From Glebionis coronaria (lineage: Eukaryota; Streptophyta; Magnoliopsida; Asterales; Asteraceae), in assembly GCA_025667525.1 (NCBI GenBank), contig CM046882.1, positions 18,922,488 to 18,986,487 of the forward strand: DNA of 64,000 nucleotides, read 5' to 3'. A program made the translations under genes and the position numbers. Below are positions 1 through 10,411 of the stretch, in pieces (position 1 is the first letter of the stretch; each line of letters opens with the position of its first letter). Below the pieces are notes generated by a model, which saw only the letters and a list, made by a program, of their open reading frames with translations, was not told where the DNA came from and ran no database searches.

Positions 1-139
1 TCAAAACTTTATTTTGGAACATTCTAAGCGCGAATAATCACTTTTTCATTTTATTATCCAAACAATAATTTTAGCTTATCTCAATTTTGAAAATAAAATA
101 AGTAGATAATTTAATTCCAAACGCAATCTCAAACACCAC
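1..139. mobile_element. Right end of a Tourist-like (PIF/Harbinger) MITE, cut by the window edge
   Basis: It matches the right part of the complete MITE at 30097-30494 and ends in the same inverted terminus (...GCAATCTCAAACACCAC) followed by TTA at 140-142, the expected 3-bp target duplication. The left end lies outside the window. Confidence 0.7.
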
Positions 140-997
140 TTAGTTATCGTTAAAAAAAATAAACATGATAGAGTTGATCCTTAAAGGTAAACGACGTGAA
201 ATACATACTTGTAGACGTATAGTTTGAAGTAAGCCATGGATCGGCTGAAGAGCGGCTCATATCTTAAGTAACCTTAATCCATACTCTATTATTAATATAA
301 GGTAGGATCATCATATCTCGCTAAGTTATTTACTTAGACAATAGACATAACCTTTTGTTCAATTTTGGTGACAAAACAACTTCACATTATTATTTAATCC
401 AAACAATTATTAGAGCATCTTTGATAAATAAATTATCAGAACTTTTTACTATATAGAAAAGTTTTATTCAAGTAATTTTTAGCATTCGAGTGATAGTTTT
501 TCAAAATGCTTTTTTAAATAATTTTGTAAACTAAAAGTAATTCTTCAAATTCTCTATGTATTAGTAGTACTATGATATGCATTTACTGCATTCAATGAAA
601 AAGTAATTAAAAACTTTTTACATTAAAGATGTTCTTACACCACTTGGTTGTAGAAGACGCGAACACTGACCCAAGACAGTAGGTTTCCTCTATTTTTAGC
701 TAAATTGGTATGCCCTAATTTGTCTTGTAGCGTAATGGATTTTATGATATAAAGGGTAATGTGTAGAAGATTTGCACCCACCTACAACTCATCCGTGTGT
801 TATCATGACATCATTTAACGATTATATTTCGTTTGATTTAAAATCGAGTAATTTTAGGTATAAATTTATAAAGTGAGTGGTTTAAGTTTATATTTAAATA
901 TTAGTTTTGAATATATTATTGATATATAAATTTGATATATAAATTTGATATATAAAAGTAATATAAAAAGAATAGGACCCACATATATATAATAATA
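1..997. repeat. Ancestral repeat block, copy A (first part)
   Basis: AT-rich non-coding DNA that matches 30355-31384 (copy B) almost end to end. Its last 240 bases also match 50316-50529 (copy C). No ORF of note is present. The block is interrupted at 997/998 by a Helitron and resumes at 10412. It is probably a duplicated intergenic segment or the remains of an old transposon; which of these cannot be told from the sequence. Confidence 0.8.
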
Positions 998-1034
998 CTA
1001 GCAGGGTACCCGCGCGTTGCGGCTGCGGGTATCC
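998..1034 (-). other. Helitron 3' terminus with hairpin
   Basis: The CTAG terminus is at 998-1001. A 10-bp stem (1004-1013 with 1025-1034, one G.T pair) closes an 11-nt GC-rich loop. The hairpin adjacent to CTRR is the Helitron replication terminator. Confidence 0.85.
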
Positions 1035-1389
1035 TGAAATTAAAATTCTACGAGCGTAATGTTTTATGAATATATATATTTTTAAATAACAAAATTAGAA
1101 ATAATTATGATAGTTTTAAGTTGAAATAACTTTAAGAAATAAAAAACTATTTCATATAAAAATAGTATTACGAAATTGTGATAACTGATCGTGAACATTA
1201 TTTGCTAAACTGTATAATATTATTGTTGGGTACTCGGCACGATGCGACTATATACACTTGGATAGTAATTTGCGGCAGGCCAATATTTTTCACGCTTTAT
1301 ATTTTCTAAACAATAACTTTACGAATAAATTGTAGGTAGTAATAAATTAACCCAATGTTATGGGTATCATCTGCTTACATGTTATCTAA

Positions 1390-2199
1390 GGGGCTGTTTC
1401 TTTTTTTCTTATGAGTGGATATAGTGTCTCGTTGCATATAGGGTGGGTCTCTGGTGGAAATGATACAATTCAAAATTTCGTTTCTTTTTTCTTTCCTTAT
1501 ATATTCTAAATCATTGTAAATTACATTTTTACCCTTGTGTTAAAAATAATATTCAATACAATATTTATTTTTGAAGAAAAGTCAAGCAAAAACTTCTGAT
1601 GGGATCTGCTGGACTTGTGTAATAATTGGTACAACTAACATGGTTTTTCATAAAAACTGCAAACAAGAAAGCTAGAAATGATAAAAAAAAAACCCAAATA
1701 CAAAGCATATAGTCCATCCTTCGCATAAAAACCAAGAAACTGTCCATGGTGGGAATCCATTAATATGATGCGTTGTTTATCAATGTTGTTTTATCTATCT
1801 TTAAATAGATCTAGGGATGCTTGAGACCAAGAACAATCTCATATGAATGTTTGCCGATACAAGTGGTACGTCTAGATGGGTGGTCTCTGACATTAGTGAT
1901 GATCGTCGGTAGCCAAGGTAGATGGTTGGTGTGGATGATGATTTCGTGGATGGGGTTTTGAAGATTTGGGTCTCAAGTTTGAAAGAAAAAAGATAAAACA
2001 TTTGAGAGAGATGAGGATAGAATAGGAAAGAGAGAGATAATAAATCTGTTAATGTGTCTGGTCTGGGCGAGGGCTATATTTACATCCCTCCTCAAATAGA
2101 TGTGTAGAAGAAAAAGTGAGAAAAAGAAACAAGCAAAAATATATGGGTCCTACTAATTTTGTTAGCTACCAGCTCATTAAGCAAAAAAGAAACACGACC
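1390..2199. mobile_element. PIF/Harbinger-type MITE inside the Helitron
   Basis: Terminal inverted repeats (TIRs) read GGGGCTGTTTCTTTTTTT on the left and, as reverse complement, GGTCGTGTTTCTTTTTTG on the right. They are flanked by TAA at 1387-1389 and 2200-2202, a 3-bp duplication typical of PIF/Harbinger. The 810-bp interior has no transposase and no supported gene. Confidence 0.75.
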
Positions 2200-2714
2200 T
2201 AACTTAATCTAATCACGTAAAAGTTAATCATCCAACACACCATAGTCATTGATATATACTTCTATTGTCACCAATATATATGCTCATTGTCTTCCATTCC
2301 ATTTGCCCATCTTCTTCCATGCCTCCCTCACTGCCAAGTTTAACCTGCTTCTTTATCTCTTTACATGGACCACCAACCCATTTTGACAATGAGGGGTTCA
2401 CTTTAACGCCGTTCACTGTTTCATACCTGGACGCCCATTTACATTGGATTTACTCCGTCCCAAAAGCCGTTTCTTTTGGTCGCAACATGATCTACGTATT
2501 CCAGGGTGATAGGAAAGCTTTATCAAATGAGTCCGACCATAACATCGGTATGTAAAGAAGCCAACCAATGCTGAAGGTTGTAATGTTATCCAATGAATGC
2601 CGACCATTAAATCTTTCAAAGATGTTTGCCATAAAACTCTCTCGTTTTTATGAAATTTGTTAAAGTTTGATTTTTGTTTTTCTTTTTGTTTAATTTGTTG
2701 TTGTAAAGTATATG

Positions 2715-4334
2715 TGATAGGTGTGAAAACACCCATCCTTTTTACCACTTAATTACAATAATAACTGAGCCAAAGCGTGTATTTTATGTCATTTATGTCG
2801 GAATTATGCGTGGTTTGTGTTTTTGTTGTGATTTAGGACGAAAAGGTGAAAAGTGGAGAAAACACGGGATTTCACGGGCTTTTATCGAAGAAAAAGACAA
2901 AAGACAAAGTCGAAAGATCAAAAGTGGAAAAAGAACGGAAGTCCAAGACCAATTCTGAAGATTTATCGAAGAAAAAGTCAAAAGACGGAAGTTTACTAAA
3001 AAGCCGAAGAACTCAAGTCTAATTTATTGAAAATTACAAGACGAGTTTGAAGAAATCCCAAGACAAAGTCCAAGTATTAAGAAGATTAACAAAAGATTAA
3101 GAAGATCAAGGACTTAAGTGTGCAATTAAGAGAAAGAAGAAAGAGGGAGGAAGCTTCCTAAGATCCTCCCTAATTCCCCTATATTTAGTGTCCACTTTCA
3201 TTTTGTTTAGGTTGTTGGTGGCTTGACAACCCATCCTTCCCCATTTTCATTTTTCCTGTTCTTTAATTTTATGCACCTTCATTTCATGTTATGCACCTTT
3301 ACATTCCTTTTAATTCCAAGTAAGTTTATATTTAATTGTTGTTAATCTTTACCTTATTGCTAATCTCCTTCTACCTTTCTTGCTTGATTTGTTCTTCATG
3401 TTCATTGTTCATGTTCTTGAGTTTTTATGATTTTGTTCAAGTGGGTTTTGATTTATTTGGCTTCATTTGTTAGTTTTAATGATTTGTTTTGATTGGTTAT
3501 TGTTAGTAGATGCTTTGTGGTTGATCTTTTGGTTTGTTTTGGTTAGATTTTGTCAAATTCGTGTTCTATTTCATCCTACTGTTCTTTCGTTCATGTCTAC
3601 TGTTTCCTGCCCAGAATATTCCGAATAGGCTGTTTTCTTCATTCCTTATGCGGAATATTTTCTTGGTTTGATTTCTTTGTCCCTACTCGGAATATCTGAA
3701 TATTCCGCATAGGAGTCCCTATTCGGAATGTTCAGATTATTCCGCATAAGGACTGGTATTCCGAATAACCCTATTATTCAGCATAGTCATTTTATTCCGC
3801 ATGGCACCTTTTATTCCGCATAGGTTATATTATTCCGCATAGATTTTCTTTATTCCGAGTCATCATTTATTCCGCATAGGCTTTTATATTCCGCATAGCA
3901 ATTATTATTCCGCATAGCTTTTCTTTATTCCGAGTAGGATGTTTATTCCGGATAGAATAGTATTCCGCATAGAAGCATTATTCCGTATAGAGTTTTTAAG
4001 ATTTCAGTTTTAAACTTTATTTTTCCCGCCTTTTTCTTTATTTTCACTTTTACTTGCTTTCCTTTTATTTAAGTTTTATTTTGCGTCATTTACTTTATTT
4101 ACCTTTTAATTTTCTTGCAATTTACTTTTCGCCAAGTTTTTATCTTTCTTTGTTTCTCTTTTCCGTCTTTACTTTATTTTTAATTGTTTCAAGTCTTTAT
4201 TTTTAATTAGTTTAAGACAACGACAACTCTTTTATTTTATTCACCAAGAACAACTGAGTCGCACAATTAACCATAGATCAATTCGAGGAGATTCCGAGAA
4301 ACGAACAATTTCAACTAGTAAAATCTTTACATTA
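2715..4334 (+). repeat. 5' LTR of element 1
   Basis: It begins TGATAGGTGTGAAAACACCC. Its first ~300 bases resemble the LTR of element 2 (36743). Positions about 3610-3985 hold a degenerate array of TATTCCGCATAG-like motifs (at least nine). Transcription start and poly(A) sites could not be fixed, although a TATA-like CTATATTTAG lies at 3179-3188 (CTATATATAG in the 3' LTR). Confidence 0.93.
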
Positions 4335-4337
4335 AAA

Positions 4338-4352
4338 TGGCGCCGCTGCCGG
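4338..4352 (+). other. Primer-binding site, tRNA-Asp type
   Basis: TGGCGCCGCTGCCGG starts three bases after the LTR. It matches the complement of the plant tRNA-Asp(GTC) 3' end except at position 9 (C instead of T). The tRNA sequence is from memory. This primer choice is typical of Athila-group Ty3/gypsy elements. Confidence 0.8.
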
Positions 4353-4407
4353 CTTTTTTCGTGAGGATCGAAAGTTTTTTGTGAGAGAAGCGTTGGCTTT
4401 TGGGATC

Positions 4408-4423
4408 CGTTCACTTGTGAACG
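4408..4423 (+). other. Leader hairpin, conserved between elements 1 and 2
   Basis: CGTTCAC-TT-GTGAACG is a 7-bp perfect inverted repeat between the primer-binding site and the ORF. Element 2 has the same stem at 38507-38522 with loop TC. A packaging or dimerisation role is only inferred. Confidence 0.6.
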
Positions 4424-4540
4424 TTATTTTTCGTGTCCAAACATTTTCAAAAATCCAAAAACATTTGAAAAATCATAAAAAGCATTTCTTTTTCTAAGTT
4501 TTGCACCAAAAATATTCTTCTTGCTTATCTATCTTTCTTT

Positions 4541-6178
4541 ATGGATTTTTATGTCCATTGCGTTCGGTGTGGGAAACAATTATCTGGGAACAACGCTTGT
4601 CAATGGTGTACATGTGAGCGGTGCGGAAACGATATCGACTACACACAATCCGGATTTTGTCCTTTGTGCAACTCGACTAATTCGTACTTTTTGAACCTAC
4701 CTCCTGTTCCCCCGTGCATCTATTGTGGAAGCGATTCTCATTGGCATGTTTCGTGCCTGGTTCAATACCCGTATAGACACGGGCAAGAACCGGGGTACAA
4801 TTATGACAATGATAATAGCCATCAACAAGAGGCACCCAGTTTTTCTCCATACCCATGGTGCTATATTTGTGGGGGCCCTCACGATGCTTCTTTTTGTGAT
4901 CCGTCGCAAATCTTTGAGAAAGTACCGTGCTATCATCCTAGTGTCTATAACCATCAGCCCCCACATCACACCCTCAATCATCAATCCTCTCAGCAAACTA
5001 GTCTTGATCAACAACTCACTTCTTTAAATGGCATTCTAGAAAGTCTAGCTCAACTCCGAGCTGACTTACATCAGGAAAGGCAACCGTTGCTTGATGTGGA
5101 CGAAACCTTGAAAACCACCGACACCTTTTTGAGCCAATTTAGTCGTTTTCCCTTCTTTTCTACACCAAAATGTTTAATTACAGGGTGGGATAGAATCGGT
5201 GAAATTGAACATACTCGGGGCGATGAACAACAAAAGTTGCTGCATGAGCTTCTTAAAGATGTGGAGGTTATAAAGGAAGAGTTAGCCGACTACGTCACTC
5301 CTAATTGGACTCGTCCCATCTATTATGATGATGACGACGACGATGATGTCTACATTTTCAACCAATCTTCTGCAGTTGCTGCTCCTACTGTCGATGCTCC
5401 TACTGCATCTAAGGATCTAGATTCGTTGAATGAGCTTAGTGATGTTGGTCTCGACAAAGTTTTGGACGATGAGGTTTGTGACTTACCTGCTATGGAGCCT
5501 GAGGACGACATTGCTCTTCCGGAAGAGGTCGATCCTAGTGATGACTATTCTTCTCTCTGCTATGAGACTTTCACTTTTGAAATTTCTCAATCTCCACCGG
5601 GAGATGCAGACGATGACGATTTATTCCCTCCGGTTTACGAGAAGTTCAACGATGAACTTGATCTTGTGGATGAGGTGGAAGACGTGCTTCTTCGCGATAG
5701 ATTACGGAAAGTGCACCTTCTTATTGCTCAAATCGAAGAGTTGACTTCTCCTTCTCTTTCCAAGTCTTTACATCCATCTATTCCTCCCGTTGAAGATAAT
5801 GACCCATTGCTGGAAGAAATCGATATCCACTCCATCCCTCCAGGTATTGATGATTATGACACGGAGGGGGACATTATTTTTGATAATTTGCTGCAGGAAG
5901 ATATTGTCCCAAGTCCCCCTCCCGAGCACCTTTCATCCTCCCCTTTAGCCATTATTTCGGAGGATGAGTGCTTTGACCCGGGAGGTGACATTGATTATGC
6001 TATGATTGATACCATTACGGCTTTGCCGTTTGCTCAGCATCCATTGTCTTTGGGGGAGGACAATGTGCTTACTTTACCAACCCCACCTCCCGTGGATCTT
6101 GATTTCACATACTTTACGTATGTTGAAAGGACCTTTCTCCCATACAAGACTTATCCCCCCGGGCCTCCCCTTTGTTGA
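4541..6178 (+). CDS. Cys-rich, acidic retroelement ORF of unknown function (545 aa)
   Basis: This is the only long ORF of element 1. Residues 7-46 contain four CxxC-type pairs (CVRC, CTC/CERC, CPLC). Then come two zinc-knuckle patterns: CIYCGSDSHWHVSC (CX2CX4HX4C, residues ~59-72) and CYICGGPHDASFC (CX2CX3HX4C, ~107-119). Residues ~145-160 are His/Gln-rich. The C-terminal two-thirds is strongly acidic, with a DDDDDDD run near residue 265 and many DDD/EE clusters, and has no transmembrane segment. The CGGPH motif also occurs at the Gag zinc knuckle of element 2, suggesting a Gag-derived nucleic-acid-binding start, but no capsid domain is visible. The stop overlaps a second ATG (TGATG, 6176-6180) that opens a 22-codon frame with a VFDPG motif shared with element 2. 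I recall similar Asteraceae ORFs labelled Prp18-interacting factor; that label is probably misleading. Function unknown. Confidence 0.75.
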   Translation: MDFYVHCVRCGKQLSGNNACQWCTCERCGNDIDYTQSGFCPLCNSTNSYFLNLPPVPPCIYCGSDSHWHVSCLVQYPYRHGQEPGYNYDNDNSHQQEAPSFSPYPWCYICGGPHDASFCDPSQIFEKVPCYHPSVYNHQPPHHTLNHQSSQQTSLDQQLTSLNGILESLAQLRADLHQERQPLLDVDETLKTTDTFLSQFSRFPFFSTPKCLITGWDRIGEIEHTRGDEQQKLLHELLKDVEVIKEELADYVTPNWTRPIYYDDDDDDDVYIFNQSSAVAAPTVDAPTASKDLDSLNELSDVGLDKVLDDEVCDLPAMEPEDDIALPEEVDPSDDYSSLCYETFTFEISQSPPGDADDDDLFPPVYEKFNDELDLVDEVEDVLLRDRLRKVHLLIAQIEELTSPSLSKSLHPSIPPVEDNDPLLEEIDIHSIPPGIDDYDTEGDIIFDNLLQEDIVPSPPPEHLSSSPLAIISEDECFDPGGDIDYAMIDTITALPFAQHPLSLGEDNVLTLPTPPPVDLDFTYFTYVERTFLPYKTYPPGPPLC

Positions 6179-8270
6179 TGTCAACCGGGAACGAGGACAA
6201 GGTCTTTGATCCCGGTATCACATTCGAGGCTTCCTCATGGACCATTTAATTCGGGGACGAGTCAGGCTCATGACTCGGTTAATATAAACAAGCGCTTTTT
6301 GGGAGGCAACCCAATTATATATCTATCTTTCCTGTTTTCACCATAAGTGTAGGGGGGAGCCCCGTTGGTGTTTCTTGTTCTCTTTCTTATCATGTGCAGG
6401 GATTAGAGCTTCAAAGACACGCTCTTGATGACTTTTGACGAACCGTGATTCCGTGTTCCCTTCTTCCCGGTTCTATCCTAAACTCTTTTCGATTCACTAT
6501 TTTATATTTCTCAATATTAAAATAGGAATCTCTTTAGTTGTCCCTTTCTTAGAAAGATTTAAACAAAGTGCACAATGTCCTAAGTGTAGGGGAGTTTACT
6601 CCCACATGCTTAAACATTGAGGACAATGTTTATGTTAAGTGTAGGGGGGACTTCTATCGAAGTTAAGTGGCCCTTTTCCTTGTATTTATCCTCATTTTAA
6701 CCAGAAAATCAATTTTTCGACATTTTTCAAAAATTTTAATCTATTTTGGCCTAGTTGTATAGTTGTATTTTCCTTTGTTATAGTTATTTTCTTTCCTTAT
6801 TAGAATAAATTTCAATAGAGTGGTTTTAATTTTCAAACGTTGTGAATCTTTTGACTCAACCCGAGTTTACTTATCTAAGTTTACTCTAGCTAGTATCCTT
6901 AACGTGTTTAAGTCAAGTTTTGCTAGGCTTTTATATAGGGAGCTATAAAACGCGAAAGTCTTAACTCTCACGGGTTAAGAACAAGAAATTTTCGCAAGTT
7001 CTTATAATTGATCTTAGGGAGTCGTTTATCAAGGGAACTTTAAAACGCGATTTCTAAACTTGAAAAAGTCTAAGAATTTGCAAGATCCTATAGATGACTC
7101 GAAAACCCAAAACTTTGATTTAGTAGGCTAAGCATCCACGAGTCTCATTCCTTGAGATTTTAAACTGTGGAGAACGAGAGAGATAGAGCCAATTATAAGT
7201 TCGGTATTCTTTCGTGAATTTATGTGAGTTAATTATGAGCCTATTCTCCCATCGCCTGCTAATAAATTTATCTGCAATAAATAAGGTTGTACGATTTGAA
7301 AAGTTACTTAGCTTCTAGCCCTAGATCGTTTAAAAGTTGCTCGGTATGGATGAGAGTTCATAGCCAAGGCATAACTTATTGAAGCGGGACGCGAAGATTG
7401 GCGAGTCCAAAAAGGTCCTAACAAGGCATGAGGGCTATATTCTGTTGCTAAAGATCCAAAGTGATGTGAAGAATCATTTATCGAAAATCAATATGAAGGA
7501 TCGAGACACACGACGAAAAGCAAATACTCCCCAAAAGTCATGGAGAAGTGTATCCGAAAAGACCCTAACAAGGTATGAGGATAAATAGATCCAAGTCATA
7601 AAAGGAGGCGGATCGTTGTATATCAAAATCCAAAATAAAGATTGGAGAAAAATGAAGAAGTCGTGGTCCAAGTATGAATCTCTCAAAACTTCAAGTGAAG
7701 AATTCCTATTATGAAGAGAAGACCATTATTTCATGAACGTCTCTCAAGGTTTGAAGTATGAAGTCGCTGCCAAATATCTGTCCGAGAAAGGTCTCAAATC
7801 GCGAAGCGAGTTATGCCAAGATATGAACTTTATGAGGTCCCGAGAAGCAGTTTTAAAAGATTTTGTCCTTTAGCTAACTATTGATTAAATCGTTCACTTT
7901 ATTTTCGGACTAAATAACTATCGAAATAAGTCAAAAATGCATCCTCGTGATCATTCAAGACAACAATAAAATATAAGAGATACCCCTAGGAATAAGGGAG
8001 TCTAAGTGAGTAATTGGCCCACATGAGTTCGTGTTAGTTTGCTAACTTATAATAACAATGATCTCGTTTTTAAGCTTGGTTTGGAGAAAGTGAAAACTTG
8101 AGGATGATGATTATTCATGACATTTTCAAAACCCAAGGTATGTTTTTGATTTCTTTACTTTGTATGTTTATAATTTTCTATCTCTTTAATAAAGGCCAAC
8201 ATGGATTGATTGTGATGAAAAATGTAAAAGTGCTTTGTAACTAATGCATTGCATGAGGACATTGCAATGG
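6179..8270 (+). other. Conserved non-coding 3' internal region of element 1
   Basis: About 2 kb without a credible gene, homologous to 41909-43942 of element 2. It contains a stem CGAGTC/GACTCG (6258-6263 with 6272-6277), the phrase AAGCGCTTTTTGGGAGGCAA near 6291, a perfect 9-bp inverted repeat TAAACATTG-AGGA-CAATGTTTA (6611-6632), and three internal copies of a TAAGTGTAGGGG purine motif (6344, 6581, 6636). The last of these is identical in its core to the true polypurine tract. Short ORFs here (for example 7379-7588) have no recognisable product. Confidence 0.7.
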
Positions 8271-8286
8271 TTAAGTGTAGGGGATT
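8271..8286 (+). other. Polypurine tract of element 1
   Basis: TTAAGTGTAGGGGATT lies directly before the 3' LTR, where plus-strand DNA synthesis is primed. Confidence 0.75.
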
Positions 8287-9916
8287 TGATAGGTGTGAAA
8301 ACACCCATCATTTTTACCACTTAATTACAATAATAACTGAGCCAAAACGTGTATTTTATGTCATTTATGTCAGAATTATGCGTGGTTTGTGTTTTTGTTG
8401 TGATTTAGGACGAAAAGGTGAAAAGTGGAGAAAACACGGGATTTCACGGGCTTTTATCGAAGAAAAAGACAAAAGACAAAGTCGAAAGATCAAAAGTGGA
8501 AAAAGAACGGAAGTCCAAGATCAATTCTGAAGATTTATCGAAGAAAAAGTCAAAAGACGGAAGTTTACTAAAAAGCCGAAGAACTCAAGTCTAATTTATT
8601 GAAAATTACAAGACGAGTTTGAAGAAATCCCAAGACAAAGTCCAAGTATTAAGAAGATTAACAAAAGATTAAGAAGATCAAGGACTTAAGTGTGCAATTA
8701 AGAGAAAGAAGAAAGAGGGAGGAAGCTTCCTAAGCTCCTCCCTAATTCCCCTATATATAGTGTCCACTTTCATTTTGTTTAGGTTGTTGGTGGCTTGACA
8801 ACCCATCCTTCCCCATTTTCATTTTTCCTGTTCTTTAATTTTATGCACCTTCATTTCATGTTATGCACCTTTACATTCCTTTTAATTCCAAGTAAGTTTA
8901 TATTTAATTGTTGTTAATCTTTACCTTATTGCTAATCTCCTCCTACCTTTCTTGCTTGATTTGTTCTTCATGTTCATTGTTCATGTTCTTGAGTTTTTAT
9001 GATTTTGTTCAAGTGGGTTTTGATTTATTTGGCTTCATTTGTTAGTTTTAATGATTTGTTTTGATTGGTTATTGTTAGTAGATGCTTTGTGGTTGATTTG
9101 GTTTAATCTTTTGGTTTGTTTTGGTTAGATTTTGTCAAATTCGTGTTCTATTTCATCCTACTGTTCTTTCGTTCATGTCTACTGTTTCCTGCCCAGAATA
9201 TTCCGAATAGGCTGTTTTCTTCATTCCTTATGCGGAATATTTTCTTGGTTTGATTTCTTTGTCCCTACTCGGAATATCTGAATATTCCGCATAGGAGTCC
9301 CTATTCGGAATGTTCAGATTATTCCGCATAAGGACTGGTATTCCGAATAACCCTATTATTCAGCATAGTCATTTTATTCCGCATGGCACCTTTTATTCCG
9401 CATAGGTTATATTATTCCGCATAGATTTTCTTTATTCCGAGTCATCATTTATTCCGCATAGGCTTTTATATTCCGCATAGCAATTATTATTCCGCCTAGC
9501 TTTTCTTTATTCCGAGTAGGATGTTTATTCCGGATAGGATAGTATTCCGCATAGAAGCATTATTCCGTATAGAGTTTTTAAGATTTCAGTTTTAAACTTT
9601 ATTTTTCCCGCCTTTTTCTTTATTTGCACTTTTACTTGCTTTCCTTTTATTTAAGTTTTATTTTGCGTCATTTACTTTATTTACCTTTTAATTTTCTTGC
9701 AATTTACTTTTCGCCAAGTTTTTATCTTTCTTTGTTTCTCTTTTCCGTCTTTACTTTATTTTTAATTGTTTCAAGTCTTTATTTTTAATTAGTTTAAGAC
9801 AACGACAACTCTTTTATTTTATTCACCAAGAACAACTGAGTCGCACAATTAACCAGAGATCAATTCGAGGAGATTCCGAGAAACGAACAATTTCAACTAG
9901 TAAAATCTTTACATTA
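8287..9916 (+). repeat. 3' LTR of element 1
   Basis: Nearly identical to 2715-4334, with scattered single-base differences and one 10-bp indel. It is followed by the ATATG duplication. Confidence 0.93.
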
Positions 9917-10411
9917 ATATGCAGTATATGATTTATATACATCTATTAATTAATAATGTAGTTAATGGTCTTGACGTTTTTATCTTTTTGAATAGAATTG
10001 CAGTGTTTCTTTAACTATTTACAAAGGAGATGAAGATGGATTAAATGGGCAGTTACAAGTAATAGGCTTTATGATAGTACAACTCTTAAAATTAAAGACA
10101 TTTAAGTTACGGGCTCTTATTGACCCCATAAATGTATGGTGGAAAATTGGCACTTTTGCTTTCATAAAGGCACTTCAATTTCAGTTACAAGTTTACAACG
10201 CCTTTTAATTAAATGTCTTATTATTGATCATGCTAGTTGAAAGAAATTATACATTCAATCTGGACATAATTCTAAAACGTACATAATGAACATTGACTAT
10301 TTGGCTAATGGCTTGTATATTCAAATTTCTTATTAAAGAAATGTTTGAGGCTTAAAATTTTAAGACTTCCTTATTTAGAAAGGATGTAAATCTTTTATAA
10401 AGTAATATAGA

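Larger units (their letters stand above)
2715..9916 (+). mobile_element. Athila-like non-autonomous LTR retrotransposon (element 1)
   Basis: Two LTRs (1620 and 1630 bp) are flanked by the 5-bp duplication ATATG (2710-2714, 9917-9921). The 10-bp LTR length difference is one indel (GATTTGGTTTAATC-type insertion near 9097). A primer-binding site follows the 5' LTR and a purine tract precedes the 3' LTR, so transcription runs on the plus strand. The 3.95-kb interior has a single 545-residue ORF and about 2 kb of non-coding 3' sequence. There is no capsid, protease, RT or integrase, so the element depends on enzymes supplied in trans. LTR ends are TGAT...ATTA rather than TG...CA. The element sits inside the Helitron at 998-10411 and is therefore younger than it. 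Confidence 0.93.
998..10411 (-). mobile_element. Non-autonomous Helitron (carrying a nested LTR element and a MITE)
   Basis: Read on the minus strand, the element starts TCTATATTACTTTATAA at 10411 and ends in a hairpin plus CTAG at 998. It sits exactly between A (997) and T (10412), as Helitrons do. Copy C at 50526-50545 is the unoccupied site, with the same A/T junction uninterrupted. Removing the LTR element (2715-9921) leaves about 2.2 kb of Helitron sequence. I see no Rep/helicase ORF, so it is non-autonomous. The stretches 2203-2709 and 9922-10411 hold no convincing gene; 2265-2555 is open on the plus strand but resembles nothing I recognise and could be captured gene debris. Confidence 0.85.

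Noticed and set aside
2265..2555. 96-codon ORF in the Helitron as a captured gene
   Set aside because: No recognisable domain, and an equally long frame is open on the opposite strand; left as unassigned.
3610..3985. CRISPR-like array of short repeats
   Set aside because: Units are degenerate, spacers vary and are not unique-sequence spacers, and the array lies inside a plant LTR present twice.
4541..6178. Host splicing factor (Prp18-interacting factor)
   Set aside because: The ORF sits between the primer-binding site and polypurine tract of an LTR element. The name is, as I recall, a recurring automatic label and is not supported by any splicing motif I can see.
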